A stretch of DNA of 57,206 nt from Leptospira sp. (GTDB lineage Bacteria; Spirochaetota; Leptospiria; Leptospirales; Leptospiraceae): contig JACVCB010000023.1 of assembly GCA_016742255.1 (NCBI GenBank), forward strand, positions 1 to 57,206. Direction: 5' to 3'. The notes beneath the pieces are model-generated. The model saw only the letters and a program-made list of their open reading frames with translations. It ran no database searches and was not told the origin of the DNA. This document shows, piece by piece, positions 7,725 through 15,359 of the stretch. The position numbers and the translations under genes are program-made. The first letter of the stretch is position 1, and every line of letters starts with the position of its first letter.

Positions 7725-8325
7725 TTGATTTTTTCCTTCGTTTTTCATCCCATAGGATATAGACAAGTAAGACGAGACTAGAAGCCAAAATCATACCACC
7801 ATAAGAAGGATAACTACAAGCAGTTATATTCAACATCACTTTACAACCTAGAAGTGGAGGTTGATAAGCCATTCCTTCAATGATGATAGGAGCATCTGGA
7901 TTTAAGTTGTGTCCATAATTATACTCCCATCTCCAAAAATCAAACAAACCAACGAGTCCAACGATGATTAAATTGATGATGCCAAGAATTGCCATTCCAA
8001 CTTTTGGAAATAATTCAGTAATAAAAGCACCAATAATCAAATATGCTAATACATATGGCATAAAAAGAAGTTCAGGGATTGATTCTGAAATGATCTCTTT
8101 CATACCAATGTAGTGATTTAACAAATTGATATTTTTTAAATCATAGGGAGTTGCACCAGTGATTTGATTGATCCATATTTGCATCCCAAGTCCCTCAGGA
8201 TATTGAGGTGCAGAAATTGAGATTGCCCAGATTGGGATAAAATATACCAATACGAGGAATAAACCGACCCCTAAGATTAGGAGTCGGTTTTTTTTACTTA
8301 ACGTTTGGAAAAGTAAATCTTTCAT
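7714..8325 (-). CDS. NosB-like membrane protein of the nos operon
   Basis: 203 residues from the ATG at 8325, five bases after the nosZ stop; the open frame extends 19 codons further into nosZ. About four to five membrane helices are visible, with a conserved-looking periplasmic loop (SAPQYPEGLGMQIWINQITG), FDFWRWEYNYGHNLNP and GCKVMLNITACSYPSYGG. Clade II nos clusters characteristically carry a membrane protein, NosB, directly after nosZ, and this gene has that position and topology. Its role is unknown; electron transfer or maturation has been suggested for the family. The identity is inferred mainly from context. Confidence 0.7.
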   Translation of the reverse strand: MKDLLFQTLSKKNRLLILGVGLFLVLVYFIPIWAISISAPQYPEGLGMQIWINQITGATPYDLKNINLLNHYIGMKEIISESIPELLFMPYVLAYLIIGAFITELFPKVGMAILGIINLIIVGLVGLFDFWRWEYNYGHNLNPDAPIIIEGMAYQPPLLGCKVMLNITACSYPSYGGMILASSLVLLVYILWDEKRRKKSNVV

Positions 8326-8330
8326 ATATT

Positions 8331-10250
8331 TCACGGACTTACACGGATGTATTGTTGCATCTCTTGGTGTAGAGCAGAGCAAAAATCAGTGCAATAGAAA
8401 GGATAAATTCCTGGTTTAGGAGCTACCCATTTGAAGGTTCTTGTTTCACCTGGCATGATAAGTAAGTTAGTCATGTTAGGTGCTCCACCGATTGCGAAAC
8501 CATGAGGGATATCATAGTCTTGTTCCAAGTTAGTAACATGGAAATATAATGTTTCTCCAGTCCTTGCTTCAATGATATCTGGTTTGAAGTGAGATCTGAT
8601 AGCAGTCATGTAAATGTGTGTAGTGTTACCTAGTTTTACAATCTTTGCATCATTTTCACTTTTTGTCGCATAAGGGTGTTTGTTCTCTTCCAATGGAAAT
8701 AACTTAGCTGTTTTATCCATAATGAGTTTTGCTGGAATCATTTGTGAATAATGTGGTTCACCTACTGTTGGAAAATCGGAGAGTAACTCTGCTTTTCCAG
8801 AAGAGATATCATAAAGTTGCGCACTTTGTGGTAACTCCATTCCAACTGGTAAATAACGATCTTTTGTGATTTTGTTCATCGCAATTAGATATTTACCGTA
8901 AGGTTCAGTTGAACTTCCACCAACGATTGATAAGTGACCAACGCTGTAATAAGCTGGTAAGTGTTGGACTACTTCCCATGTTCCGAGTTTCCATTTCACA
9001 ACTTCCGAACTCACAAAACAAGAAGTGTATGCATAACCTTGGCCATCAAATTCTGTATGGAGTGGTCCAAGACATGGTTTTTGTACTTCACCAGCAAGTG
9101 TTGATTCATACTTAAGAACTGGAATTCCCTCAATTTCAGTTGAGTGATGCTCTTTCTTATCCTTCACCTCAATCATTTTACTAAATGAGTGAACTGGAAT
9201 GACAGAAGCCAATTTACCTCCACCAACAATGTATTCTCCAGTCGAGTCAACATCGGTTCCATGTGGACTTTTTGGAGTAGGCATGTAATACATCATACCT
9301 GGACAATCCTTAGGATTTAACATCTTGACGCCACTTAACTTTGTTGAGACGGCAGGTTTGTTTTCATCTTTAAAGTTGTTAACGTATTCACCACCAAAAT
9401 TGTAGGCTTTACCTTGGTCTTTACATTCTTTTGCTCGAACCCAGTTGAATGCTAAGATAAAATCTTTATCCTTTTTGGAAGCACCAACTTCTAACATTTT
9501 GTGTGCTTGTTCAGAGTTATAACTACTGAAAAAACACCAGTCATGAGATTTCTTTTTTCCGCAATGGGATAGGTCATAATTGAAACCAGGAACTAATACT
9601 TGTAATTCGATTGAAAGTCTTCCTGTGTTTTTGTCTACTTTGACCATAGTGACTGTTCCTTTGAACCCACCTTTGGAAAAACTATCTATAGAAACATTAC
9701 TTTGTGGAACAGGAACAGAAAACCGTGTTGCTGCCATTAAGTATTCTGTGTTCTCAGTTGCAAAAGGTGACGCATGGTTACCAGCAGTGTTAGGAATTTC
9801 CAAAATTTCTTTTGTTTCAAAAGACTTTAGATCAATCCTTGCAAGTCTTGGGGTGTTGTTTGCATTTAAGAACATCCAACGTCCATCTTGTTTTCCATCT
9901 GTCATTGATGCTTCAACGTGATGGCTATCATCCCAAGGAACATATCCATGAGTTGTTTTTAACATGTCTTTAGTTTCTTCGTCAAAACCATAACCATTTT
10001 CTGGAAATACAGAGAACACCGGAATGATTTTGAAAAGTCTTGCAGATGGAATTCCATACACAGACATCTGTCCACTAAATCCACCGGACAAAAAGGCATA
10101 TACTTCATCCTTTTCTCCAGGAGCTACATACACTCTAGATGCTGCATCTGAAGCCAATGTTGCTGTTGCAGCTCCCTTTTTACAATTTGGTAAAAAAGCA
10201 AAAAGGGCAATTCCTAGTGTAACAACGATTATGTTTGATTTTTTTAACAT
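8331..10250 (-). CDS. nosZ: Nitrous-oxide reductase NosZ (clade II)
   Basis: 639 residues. It reduces N2O to N2 in the periplasm using the CuZ and CuA centres. CuZ ligands are visible as the pair H110-H111 (DDSHHVEAS) and in PHGTDV, GPLHTEFDG, GHLSIVGG, GEPHYSQ and NKHPYAT. The CuA site is H583 (DIPHGF) and C620-x3-C624-x3-H628-x2-M631. The N-terminus is a Sec-type signal with a lipobox (LPNC) instead of a twin-arginine signal; this marks the clade II ('atypical') enzymes and suggests a lipid-anchored protein. No nosR is seen in the window. It lies 8 bp after the cytochrome c gene. Confidence 0.97.
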   Translation of the reverse strand: MLKKSNIIVVTLGIALFAFLPNCKKGAATATLASDAASRVYVAPGEKDEVYAFLSGGFSGQMSVYGIPSARLFKIIPVFSVFPENGYGFDEETKDMLKTTHGYVPWDDSHHVEASMTDGKQDGRWMFLNANNTPRLARIDLKSFETKEILEIPNTAGNHASPFATENTEYLMAATRFSVPVPQSNVSIDSFSKGGFKGTVTMVKVDKNTGRLSIELQVLVPGFNYDLSHCGKKKSHDWCFFSSYNSEQAHKMLEVGASKKDKDFILAFNWVRAKECKDQGKAYNFGGEYVNNFKDENKPAVSTKLSGVKMLNPKDCPGMMYYMPTPKSPHGTDVDSTGEYIVGGGKLASVIPVHSFSKMIEVKDKKEHHSTEIEGIPVLKYESTLAGEVQKPCLGPLHTEFDGQGYAYTSCFVSSEVVKWKLGTWEVVQHLPAYYSVGHLSIVGGSSTEPYGKYLIAMNKITKDRYLPVGMELPQSAQLYDISSGKAELLSDFPTVGEPHYSQMIPAKLIMDKTAKLFPLEENKHPYATKSENDAKIVKLGNTTHIYMTAIRSHFKPDIIEARTGETLYFHVTNLEQDYDIPHGFAIGGAPNMTNLLIMPGETRTFKWVAPKPGIYPFYCTDFCSALHQEMQQYIRVSP

Positions 10251-10258
10251 ATGGTTAC

Positions 10259-10720
10259 CTATTTTAAATCCATTTTACGGAAGTATTCGAGAATCTCTCT
10301 CGCTTCTTCCTCTTTCACATTTTGGAATGTCATTTGTACGAGGTGTTCAGCAAGTAACTCTTGTCCAATTGGATCTTTTTGAGTCATCTCCATTGGGTTT
10401 AGAATCATATTCATGATCCATTCAGGAGTTCTTCTTTGTGTAACACCTTGAAGAGCTGGGCCTACGACTTTTTCTTCAAATTTATGACATGCTGAACACT
10501 TTGCTTCAAATTGTTTTTTCCCTCTATCTGCCATTGATTGGTCAAGTGCACCAATAGTGACTGAAGATACGGGACCAATACCCTTTGAACCAGCGTTAGA
10601 TGCAGGTGTTTCTTCTGTTTTCTCTCCTCCGCAAGCGAAAATTGTTAAAAACGATATAAGACCCATTGTGATTCCGATTTTTAGTCGAATGGATCCTTCT
10701 TTTGAATTGTATCGATTCAT
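10259..10720 (-). CDS. Monohaem cytochrome c lipoprotein, probable electron donor to NosZ
   Basis: 153 residues from the ATG at 10720, preceded by a strong AAAGGAG; the longer frame to 10837 has no such support. A signal helix ends in the lipobox IFAC (C30). The haem site is C75-SA-C78-H79, followed by KFEEKVVGPALQGV and TPEWIMNMILNP, a class I cytochrome c layout, with a likely axial Met in HLVQM. A small cytochrome c next to nosZ is common in clade II operons. Delivery of electrons to CuA is inferred from position. It is 28 bp after the FAS1 gene. Confidence 0.88.
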   Translation of the reverse strand: MNRYNSKEGSIRLKIGITMGLISFLTIFACGGEKTEETPASNAGSKGIGPVSSVTIGALDQSMADRGKKQFEAKCSACHKFEEKVVGPALQGVTQRRTPEWIMNMILNPMEMTQKDPIGQELLAEHLVQMTFQNVKEEEAREILEYFRKMDLK

Positions 10721-10748
10721 TGTTACTACTCCTTTGATTGATAGTGAC

Positions 10749-11312
10749 TTATTTTTTTTCTGGTGGAAGTAACACTGTATCCACAACATGGATGATTCCA
10801 TTTGCTGCAGGAATGGAAGCAATGATGGTTGCACCATTGATTAGTGTTTTTCCATTTTTAACGGTTACTTTAGTGTGAGCGCCATTTGCCATACCAAGTT
10901 CATCTTCTTTTCCAGTATATTCAGACTTTAGGATAGCTTCTGTTAGGTTACCAACCACCACATGATACTCTAGAATATTTTTTAACGTATCCTTTTGGCT
11001 TGGTTTCAGAAGATCATCGACAGTCCCTGCAGGTAATTTTGCAAATGCATCATTTGTTGGTGCAAATACTGTAAATGGTCCTTGGTTTGCTAGAGAATCA
11101 ACAAGACCTGCCGCTTGGACGGCTGCAACGAGTGTGGTATGGTCTTTTGATCCAATCGCAATTTTTAGAACATCCTGTTGTGACTTATCATCAGATACAG
11201 CAGAGATTCCTTTTCCAGCATCTGCATCGTCACCCTTTCCACAGTTTGTGCCTACAAGAGCAAAACTGAGGAGGATTATAATCATTGTTATTTGTGAGAA
11301 TCTGTTTTTCAT
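10749..11312 (-). CDS. FAS1 (fasciclin) domain lipoprotein
   Basis: 187 residues from the ATG at 11312 with GGAAA upstream. A signal helix is followed by GTNC, a loose lipobox typical of Leptospira. Residues 45-185 form one FAS1 domain with both hallmark boxes: GPFTVFAPTNDAFAKLP (H1) and NGIIHVVDTVLLPP (H2), with ILEYHVV between. FAS1 domains usually mediate adhesion or protein contacts. Here the gene is first in the nos operon, directly downstream of the FNR-type boxes, which is unusual. Its role with NosZ is unknown. Confidence 0.88.
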   Translation of the reverse strand: MKNRFSQITMIIILLSFALVGTNCGKGDDADAGKGISAVSDDKSQQDVLKIAIGSKDHTTLVAAVQAAGLVDSLANQGPFTVFAPTNDAFAKLPAGTVDDLLKPSQKDTLKNILEYHVVVGNLTEAILKSEYTGKEDELGMANGAHTKVTVKNGKTLINGATIIASIPAANGIIHVVDTVLLPPEKK

Positions 11313-11371
11313 TTGTTTCCGCCCAATTTTTAAATCTAGTATCATTCAATACCAGTCTCAGATGAATTACA

Positions 11372-11385
11372 TTGATCTGGATCAA
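11372..11385. promoter_or_regulatory. FNR/CRP-type box upstream of the nos operon
   Basis: TTGAT-CTGG-ATCAA, a perfect match to the FNR/DNR consensus half-sites. Its centre is about 66 bp upstream of the FAS1 start codon. A GATACT hexamer at 11340-11345 (minus strand) is placed so that the box would sit near -41 to -44, the class II activator position. Confidence 0.75.
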
Positions 11386-11405
11386 GCGGAAGAGGGGAGA
11401 TTTAG

Positions 11406-11419
11406 TTGATATTTATCAA
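11406..11419. promoter_or_regulatory. FNR/CRP-type box upstream of the haemerythrin gene
   Basis: TTGAT-ATTT-ATCAA, a second perfect FNR/DNR-type dyad, 34 bp centre to centre from the first. It is the nearer box to the divergent haemerythrin gene (start 11508). The pair suggests shared oxygen- or nitric-oxide-responsive control of both transcripts by a CRP/FNR-family protein encoded elsewhere. Confidence 0.72.
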
Positions 11420-11507
11420 TCGAAGGTCCGGGTGGATAGACGTGTTTTTAAGGATTTAAACCTTGTTTCTAAGGGTGTAAGGAAAAAATGGAAAGTAAGA
11501 GGTAGTT

Positions 11508-11945
11508 ATGATCGCAAATTGGGACGTTAAATATGAGACCAATATTTCAGAGATTGACTCTCAACATAAAAAACTGTTTCGACTCATCAATCAAATTGAA
11601 TCCATTTATGAGGAAAACAAAAATCGTTTATCTGATAATTCAAAGTTATTAATTGAAGCAGTTTCAGAATTAGAGGACTATACCATTAGTCATTTTTTGA
11701 TTGAAGAACGAGTGATGGAGTTGAACCAATACCCAGAATTGGAAGCTCACAAAAAACAACATGATCGTTTCACTGATAAAATATTGGAACTGAAAAAAAG
11801 ATTAACATCTGGTAATTTATTAACAAATGATCTCGAATTGAATCACTTTTTCAGCGATCTAATTCAATTTTTAAGGCTTTGGTTAACAAATCATATTTTA
11901 AAGGAAGATATGAATTATAAACCGTTTATCAAATTAGATTTATAA
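11508..11945 (+). CDS. Bacteriohaemerythrin
   Basis: 145 residues, a single haemerythrin four-helix bundle. The di-iron ligands are H20 (EIDSQHKKLF), H62 with E66 (ISHFLIEERVM), H81 and H85 (EAHKKQHDRF), H129 (LTNHILKEDMNY) and D134. The protein reversibly binds O2, and related proteins bind NO. It may deliver, buffer or sense these gases in the cytoplasm. GAGGT precedes the ATG. It is divergent from the nos operon and shares the intergenic region with two FNR-type boxes, so it is probably co-regulated with N2O respiration. Confidence 0.92.
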   Translation: MIANWDVKYETNISEIDSQHKKLFRLINQIESIYEENKNRLSDNSKLLIEAVSELEDYTISHFLIEERVMELNQYPELEAHKKQHDRFTDKILELKKRLTSGNLLTNDLELNHFFSDLIQFLRLWLTNHILKEDMNYKPFIKLDL

Positions 11946-11951
11946 TCTTTC

Positions 11952-12362
11952 CTAAGAATTGTATGAAATAGATCTAACCCAAAGTAATCTAATAAACATT
12001 ACAATTGCTAAACAAATGAGAATTTTGGCATATCGTTCAAAATCGTTTGGCAATTGATTTAACTGAATCAAAACAAAAAAAACGAATCCAATGTTATAAG
12101 AATAAAAAAGAAACCAAGCTTGAAAGTGAGAACCTCTTTGTAAATCTGATAAATGTTTTGGAAACATCCAATATGCTGTTCCCATAATGAATTGTATGAA
12201 AAACCCCCAAACCATGATCGAATAATGAATTGGCAATAAAAACCAAAATGAATGATCCCATAAAAATATTTTCTGCGACATGAGAAGCGCACCTAATAAG
12301 GTACCTAACAGCAAATATACCAATGAACTTCTCAATAACCAAACGGATTGAATAGGGAACAT
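11952..12362 (-). CDS. Small 4-TM membrane protein resembling a fragment of haem-copper oxidase subunit I
   Basis: 136 residues with four membrane helices. The second carries IHYSIMVWGFFIQFIMGTAYWMFPK, which resembles the haem-ligand helix of CcoN/NorB-type subunits (H-x6-G-x6-G-x3-[HW]-x-[FL]-P). It is clearly paralogous to the next gene (WHMIAIGWITQIIMGVSLWMFPK), so this is a tandem pair. The single conserved His in each suggests that the two might share a haem. No function is known to me. It starts 3 bp after the preceding stop. Its 3' end converges on the haemerythrin gene with only 6 bp between. Confidence 0.7.
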   Translation of the reverse strand: MFPIQSVWLLRSSLVYLLLGTLLGALLMSQKIFLWDHSFWFLLPIHYSIMVWGFFIQFIMGTAYWMFPKHLSDLQRGSHFQAWFLFYSYNIGFVFFVLIQLNQLPNDFERYAKILICLAIVMFIRLLWVRSISYNS

Positions 12363-12365
12363 AAA

Positions 12366-12785
12366 TTAAGAAAGTTTCCTATTCATAGGTGTAAGTCTTG
12401 GCCATATCTCTAAGATAAAACATAAGATACCCAAAACTTGTAAAAAAATCGAAAGTAAAAATGGAATCTTAACCATTTCGCGATCAACATGTAGAAATGG
12501 TTCAGAAGAAAATCGAAACACAAGTCCAAGATTTAAGGAAACATAAGATATCCAAGATAATATGGATCCATTTTTAGAGATCGAAATTTTGCCTTTTGGA
12601 AACATCCAAAGTGAAACACCCATAATGATCTGTGTGATCCACCCAATGGCGATCATATGCCAATACACTGGTAGGAGTGGTACTTTGAAATTTAATCCTG
12701 GAAACTCATTCAAGCTATAAACTAAAACACCAAAAAACAAATATAACATCCCTGATTTGATAAAGTATCTAGATATTTTTGGCAT
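12366..12785 (-). CDS. Small 4-TM membrane protein, paralogue of its downstream neighbour
   Basis: 139 residues with four helices. Like the following gene, it has a His in a helix with the pattern H-x4-G-W-x10-W-M-F-P-K, reminiscent of cbb3-type oxidase subunit I. The loops are short and the C-terminus is charged (WPRLTPMNRK). It lies 16 bp after the class II-like cytochrome gene in the same orientation. A role as a haem-binding quinol- or cytochrome-linked membrane unit is inference from sequence resemblance and gene order. Confidence 0.7.
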   Translation of the reverse strand: MPKISRYFIKSGMLYLFFGVLVYSLNEFPGLNFKVPLLPVYWHMIAIGWITQIIMGVSLWMFPKGKISISKNGSILSWISYVSLNLGLVFRFSSEPFLHVDREMVKIPFLLSIFLQVLGILCFILEIWPRLTPMNRKLS

Positions 12786-12801
12786 ATTTCTTTATTGGAA
12801 A

Positions 12802-13284
12802 TTATTTAACTTCTTTTTCTAATTCGATTTTATAACCAGCGTGACAAGCGACACAGTTTTTGGTAAGTTCATCCATTTCTTTTAAGAGAGTATGAATCTC
12901 TTCTTTTTTACGGATCTTTGATGCAATTTCATCAAATTTTTCATGAGTTCCAAAACCTAATTTTTTGAATGAAACAGGAAGTTTTAACAAAATCGTTTTT
13001 TCTTGGTGTTCTAAACTTGCCACAAGCCCCATGCCAACTGCGTCTGCAGACTTAGCTGCTTTTTCATAATTTTTTTCACCTAGACCAGACAACATACCAT
13101 TTAGTGCTTCTAATAAGGCTCTCATTTCAGTCAGTACCAATTGTCGTTCAGCAGGCGTTAAACGAATTGCAGTTCTTGTATCAAGAGACTTTGTAGTATT
13201 CCCAAAGTAAAAAAAATAACCTAAGGTTATCATTGTGAATAACCATAATAAAATTGCAACTTTTGCTAATTGTAGATGTTTCAT
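12802..13284 (-). CDS. Membrane-anchored class II-like cytochrome c
   Basis: 160 residues with an uncleaved-looking N-terminal helix (VAILLWLFTMITLGYFFYF), a mainly helical body, and a single C-terminal haem motif CVACHAGYK. A C-terminal CxxCH after a four-helix bundle is the layout of cytochrome c'/c556. Those proteins bind NO or carry electrons, but the function here is not established. AAAGGA precedes the ATG. It sits between the FadL-type gene (10 bp) and the 4-TM pair (16 bp), so these genes are probably one transcript. Confidence 0.8.
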   Translation of the reverse strand: MKHLQLAKVAILLWLFTMITLGYFFYFGNTTKSLDTRTAIRLTPAERQLVLTEMRALLEALNGMLSGLGEKNYEKAAKSADAVGMGLVASLEHQEKTILLKLPVSFKKLGFGTHEKFDEIASKIRKKEEIHTLLKEMDELTKNCVACHAGYKIELEKEVK

Positions 13285-13294
13285 AAATTTTCCT

Positions 13295-14692
13295 TTAAAT
13301 GTATTGTTCTAGTCCTAAATAAATGCTAAATACACTCATCGATTTCTGATATGAATATTGTATTGGATGTATTTCAGAAGTAGAAAATACAGAGTGTGAC
13401 AATGTCCAGTCAGAAGTTTTACCTCCAACTGTTTTTTTAGGGAATCCATATTCACAAGCGATATGAAATGAAGTTTCGTTCCATGTGATACTTCCACCTA
13501 AAGAAAAATGATGTTCGATACTTGCACCTAACATTGGACTCACTCCACTTGCTGGAATGATATTATTTCCATAACTATAACCCATTCGTGATTTATACTT
13601 TTCATTCCATTTGTATTCTGTTCCCAAAGCGAGAATAGTTAGATTTCTCCAATTTAAATTAAATTGAAATGCATTTGTTTCTACTCCAATAGGTGTTCTC
13701 ACCCATACATCTTCTAAACGAAATTTACTCGAATTAAAACTTTCGGACCATGGAATGTATTTAATGTCCATGTCGATAATCCATCGGTCATTATGATACG
13801 AGATTCCTGCGATATGTTTATCTGGCCATATCATATAACGAGAGACTCTAGTCCCGAAGGATCGTTCTGGCAAATAGGAATCCACATGCATGGTTCCATC
13901 TAAAGGTAATACATTTCTAGAAGTATATGAGTATGCGATTCTTATGTTTTCTGTAATATCATAAGAAAATCCAATTTTACCTCCAACTGTAAAAGCAGAA
14001 TCACTTTGGTATCTGATTCCACCAGGAATCGTAAGACTTCTTGTTTCATCCTGGTAGGTTCGTTTTAATTGCATAAAACCATAAACAAAATCCAATCCAA
14101 GTCCGAATGCAAATCTTCCCTCTTTGATGCCAACACCCAATGTTGATTTGACGGTCATAAATCGAAAGGTTAAGTCTTCCACTGCAGAATTTGTTTCGCC
14201 AATGACTGGGATGATAGTATTAAATGTATCATTAATTGTGCGTCCATCTGGAGTGAAACGTTTGATATTCTTAAAATGACCACCTCCACCTCCTTGTGCA
14301 TACAATGCAAATCCTATACTTATGTTTTCAGTGATTGGTTTGATGATCCCTAAATAAGGTAAAAAGGCTCTTGGGTTTTCTATAATTTTATTCTGGTATG
14401 ATTTTAAAGGATTTTGGTCTATATAACTATCATTATATGCAATGGTTGGGAAATGAAAAGAAGATCCCAATTCCCATTTCGTTCGTTGAACACGTGCAAG
14501 ATGAGATGGATTTGATTCTAAATCCATTACTGATCCTCCAACAGCTTGGAATGCGCCACCCATACCCGCTTGCCTTGCACCAAACGCTGGTTGCATGATT
14601 CCTTGGAACGCCTCTATTTTGGAAGGGATACCTGGAGTGATCTCTATCCAAATTAGAATCAGTATAAATTTGAAATTGCGACTCGGAATCAT
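13295..14692 (-). CDS. FadL/OmpP1/TodX-type outer-membrane transport protein
   Basis: 465 residues with a signal peptide and the family start FQGIMQPAFGARQAGMGGAFQAVGGSVMDLESNPSHLARV cut here into its two hallmark parts: GARQAGMGGAF and the NPA-like NPSHLA. The rest is a long series of amphipathic strands ending in an aromatic residue pattern, consistent with a 14-strand barrel. FadL-type porins import hydrophobic molecules; the substrate is unknown. It lies first or second in the membrane/haem cluster, 46 bp after the CopD-like gene. Confidence 0.82.
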   Translation of the reverse strand: MIPSRNFKFILILIWIEITPGIPSKIEAFQGIMQPAFGARQAGMGGAFQAVGGSVMDLESNPSHLARVQRTKWELGSSFHFPTIAYNDSYIDQNPLKSYQNKIIENPRAFLPYLGIIKPITENISIGFALYAQGGGGGHFKNIKRFTPDGRTINDTFNTIIPVIGETNSAVEDLTFRFMTVKSTLGVGIKEGRFAFGLGLDFVYGFMQLKRTYQDETRSLTIPGGIRYQSDSAFTVGGKIGFSYDITENIRIAYSYTSRNVLPLDGTMHVDSYLPERSFGTRVSRYMIWPDKHIAGISYHNDRWIIDMDIKYIPWSESFNSSKFRLEDVWVRTPIGVETNAFQFNLNWRNLTILALGTEYKWNEKYKSRMGYSYGNNIIPASGVSPMLGASIEHHFSLGGSITWNETSFHIACEYGFPKKTVGGKTSDWTLSHSVFSTSEIHPIQYSYQKSMSVFSIYLGLEQYI

Positions 14693-14738
14693 TAATTTGA
14701 GTCGATTTTCCAGACGTTAAGAGTCAAGAGGATTTTTT

Positions 14739-15239
14739 CTAAAAGAACGAGACTCCTCTTGAAACAAGGATTCCTGAAATTGCGATGAATAGGGAGAGAA
14801 ATAAATTGAAACGTCCAAAAAAACCAGACATCCTTCGATACCGTTCATATTGAACGGGATCAGATTCTAAATAGAAAAATGTTTTTGGACCAGAAACAAA
14901 ATCGTGGTACACGGAAGAAATAAATAAGATTCCAAATAATCCAATCTTTAAGCTAAACATAAAACCAATCGAAGAAGTAAAAAAAGTAAAGAGATTGTCC
15001 TCTCTTAATAAACCTTTGCTAAATAATATTCCAAAACCAGTAGTGATCAAAATAAAAAATAGGATATAAGAAATGTTTCGAAATTGAAGGGCAGTTAATT
15101 GGAGTAAGGTTAACTTCTGTTCCTTCAATTTTTGGTTTCGAATGACAGGCATCACTACAATCACATAGAAAATCATACCTCCAACCCAGACCATAGCAGA
15201 TAGGATATGGAACATTAAAAAAATCAAATAAGCCGTCAT
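14739..15239 (-). CDS. CopD-like integral membrane protein
   Basis: 166 residues with four membrane helices. It begins FLMFHILSAMVWVGGMIFYVIVVMP, the typical first helix of the CopD/PcoD-like family, with a conserved His and the WVGG turn. The last helix is FNLFLSLFIAISGILVSRG. CopD proteins are linked to copper uptake, but short versions are often uncharacterised and may bind haem. It is the first gene of the minus-strand cluster reaching to 11952, divergent from trhP. The copper link fits the nearby nos region but is unproven. Confidence 0.75.
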   Translation of the reverse strand: MTAYLIFLMFHILSAMVWVGGMIFYVIVVMPVIRNQKLKEQKLTLLQLTALQFRNISYILFFILITTGFGILFSKGLLREDNLFTFFTSSIGFMFSLKIGLFGILFISSVYHDFVSGPKTFFYLESDPVQYERYRRMSGFFGRFNLFLSLFIAISGILVSRGVSFF

Positions 15240-15359
15240 TGTAGTTTCAAGTTTCTGTATGAGAATCTTTTGTCTTTCTATTTTTTATTTTAGAAACACT
15301 CTAAACAAGTAGAATCATATTTTCCTTTGATCCAAGGAATCACTTTTTTGGAATGGAAT

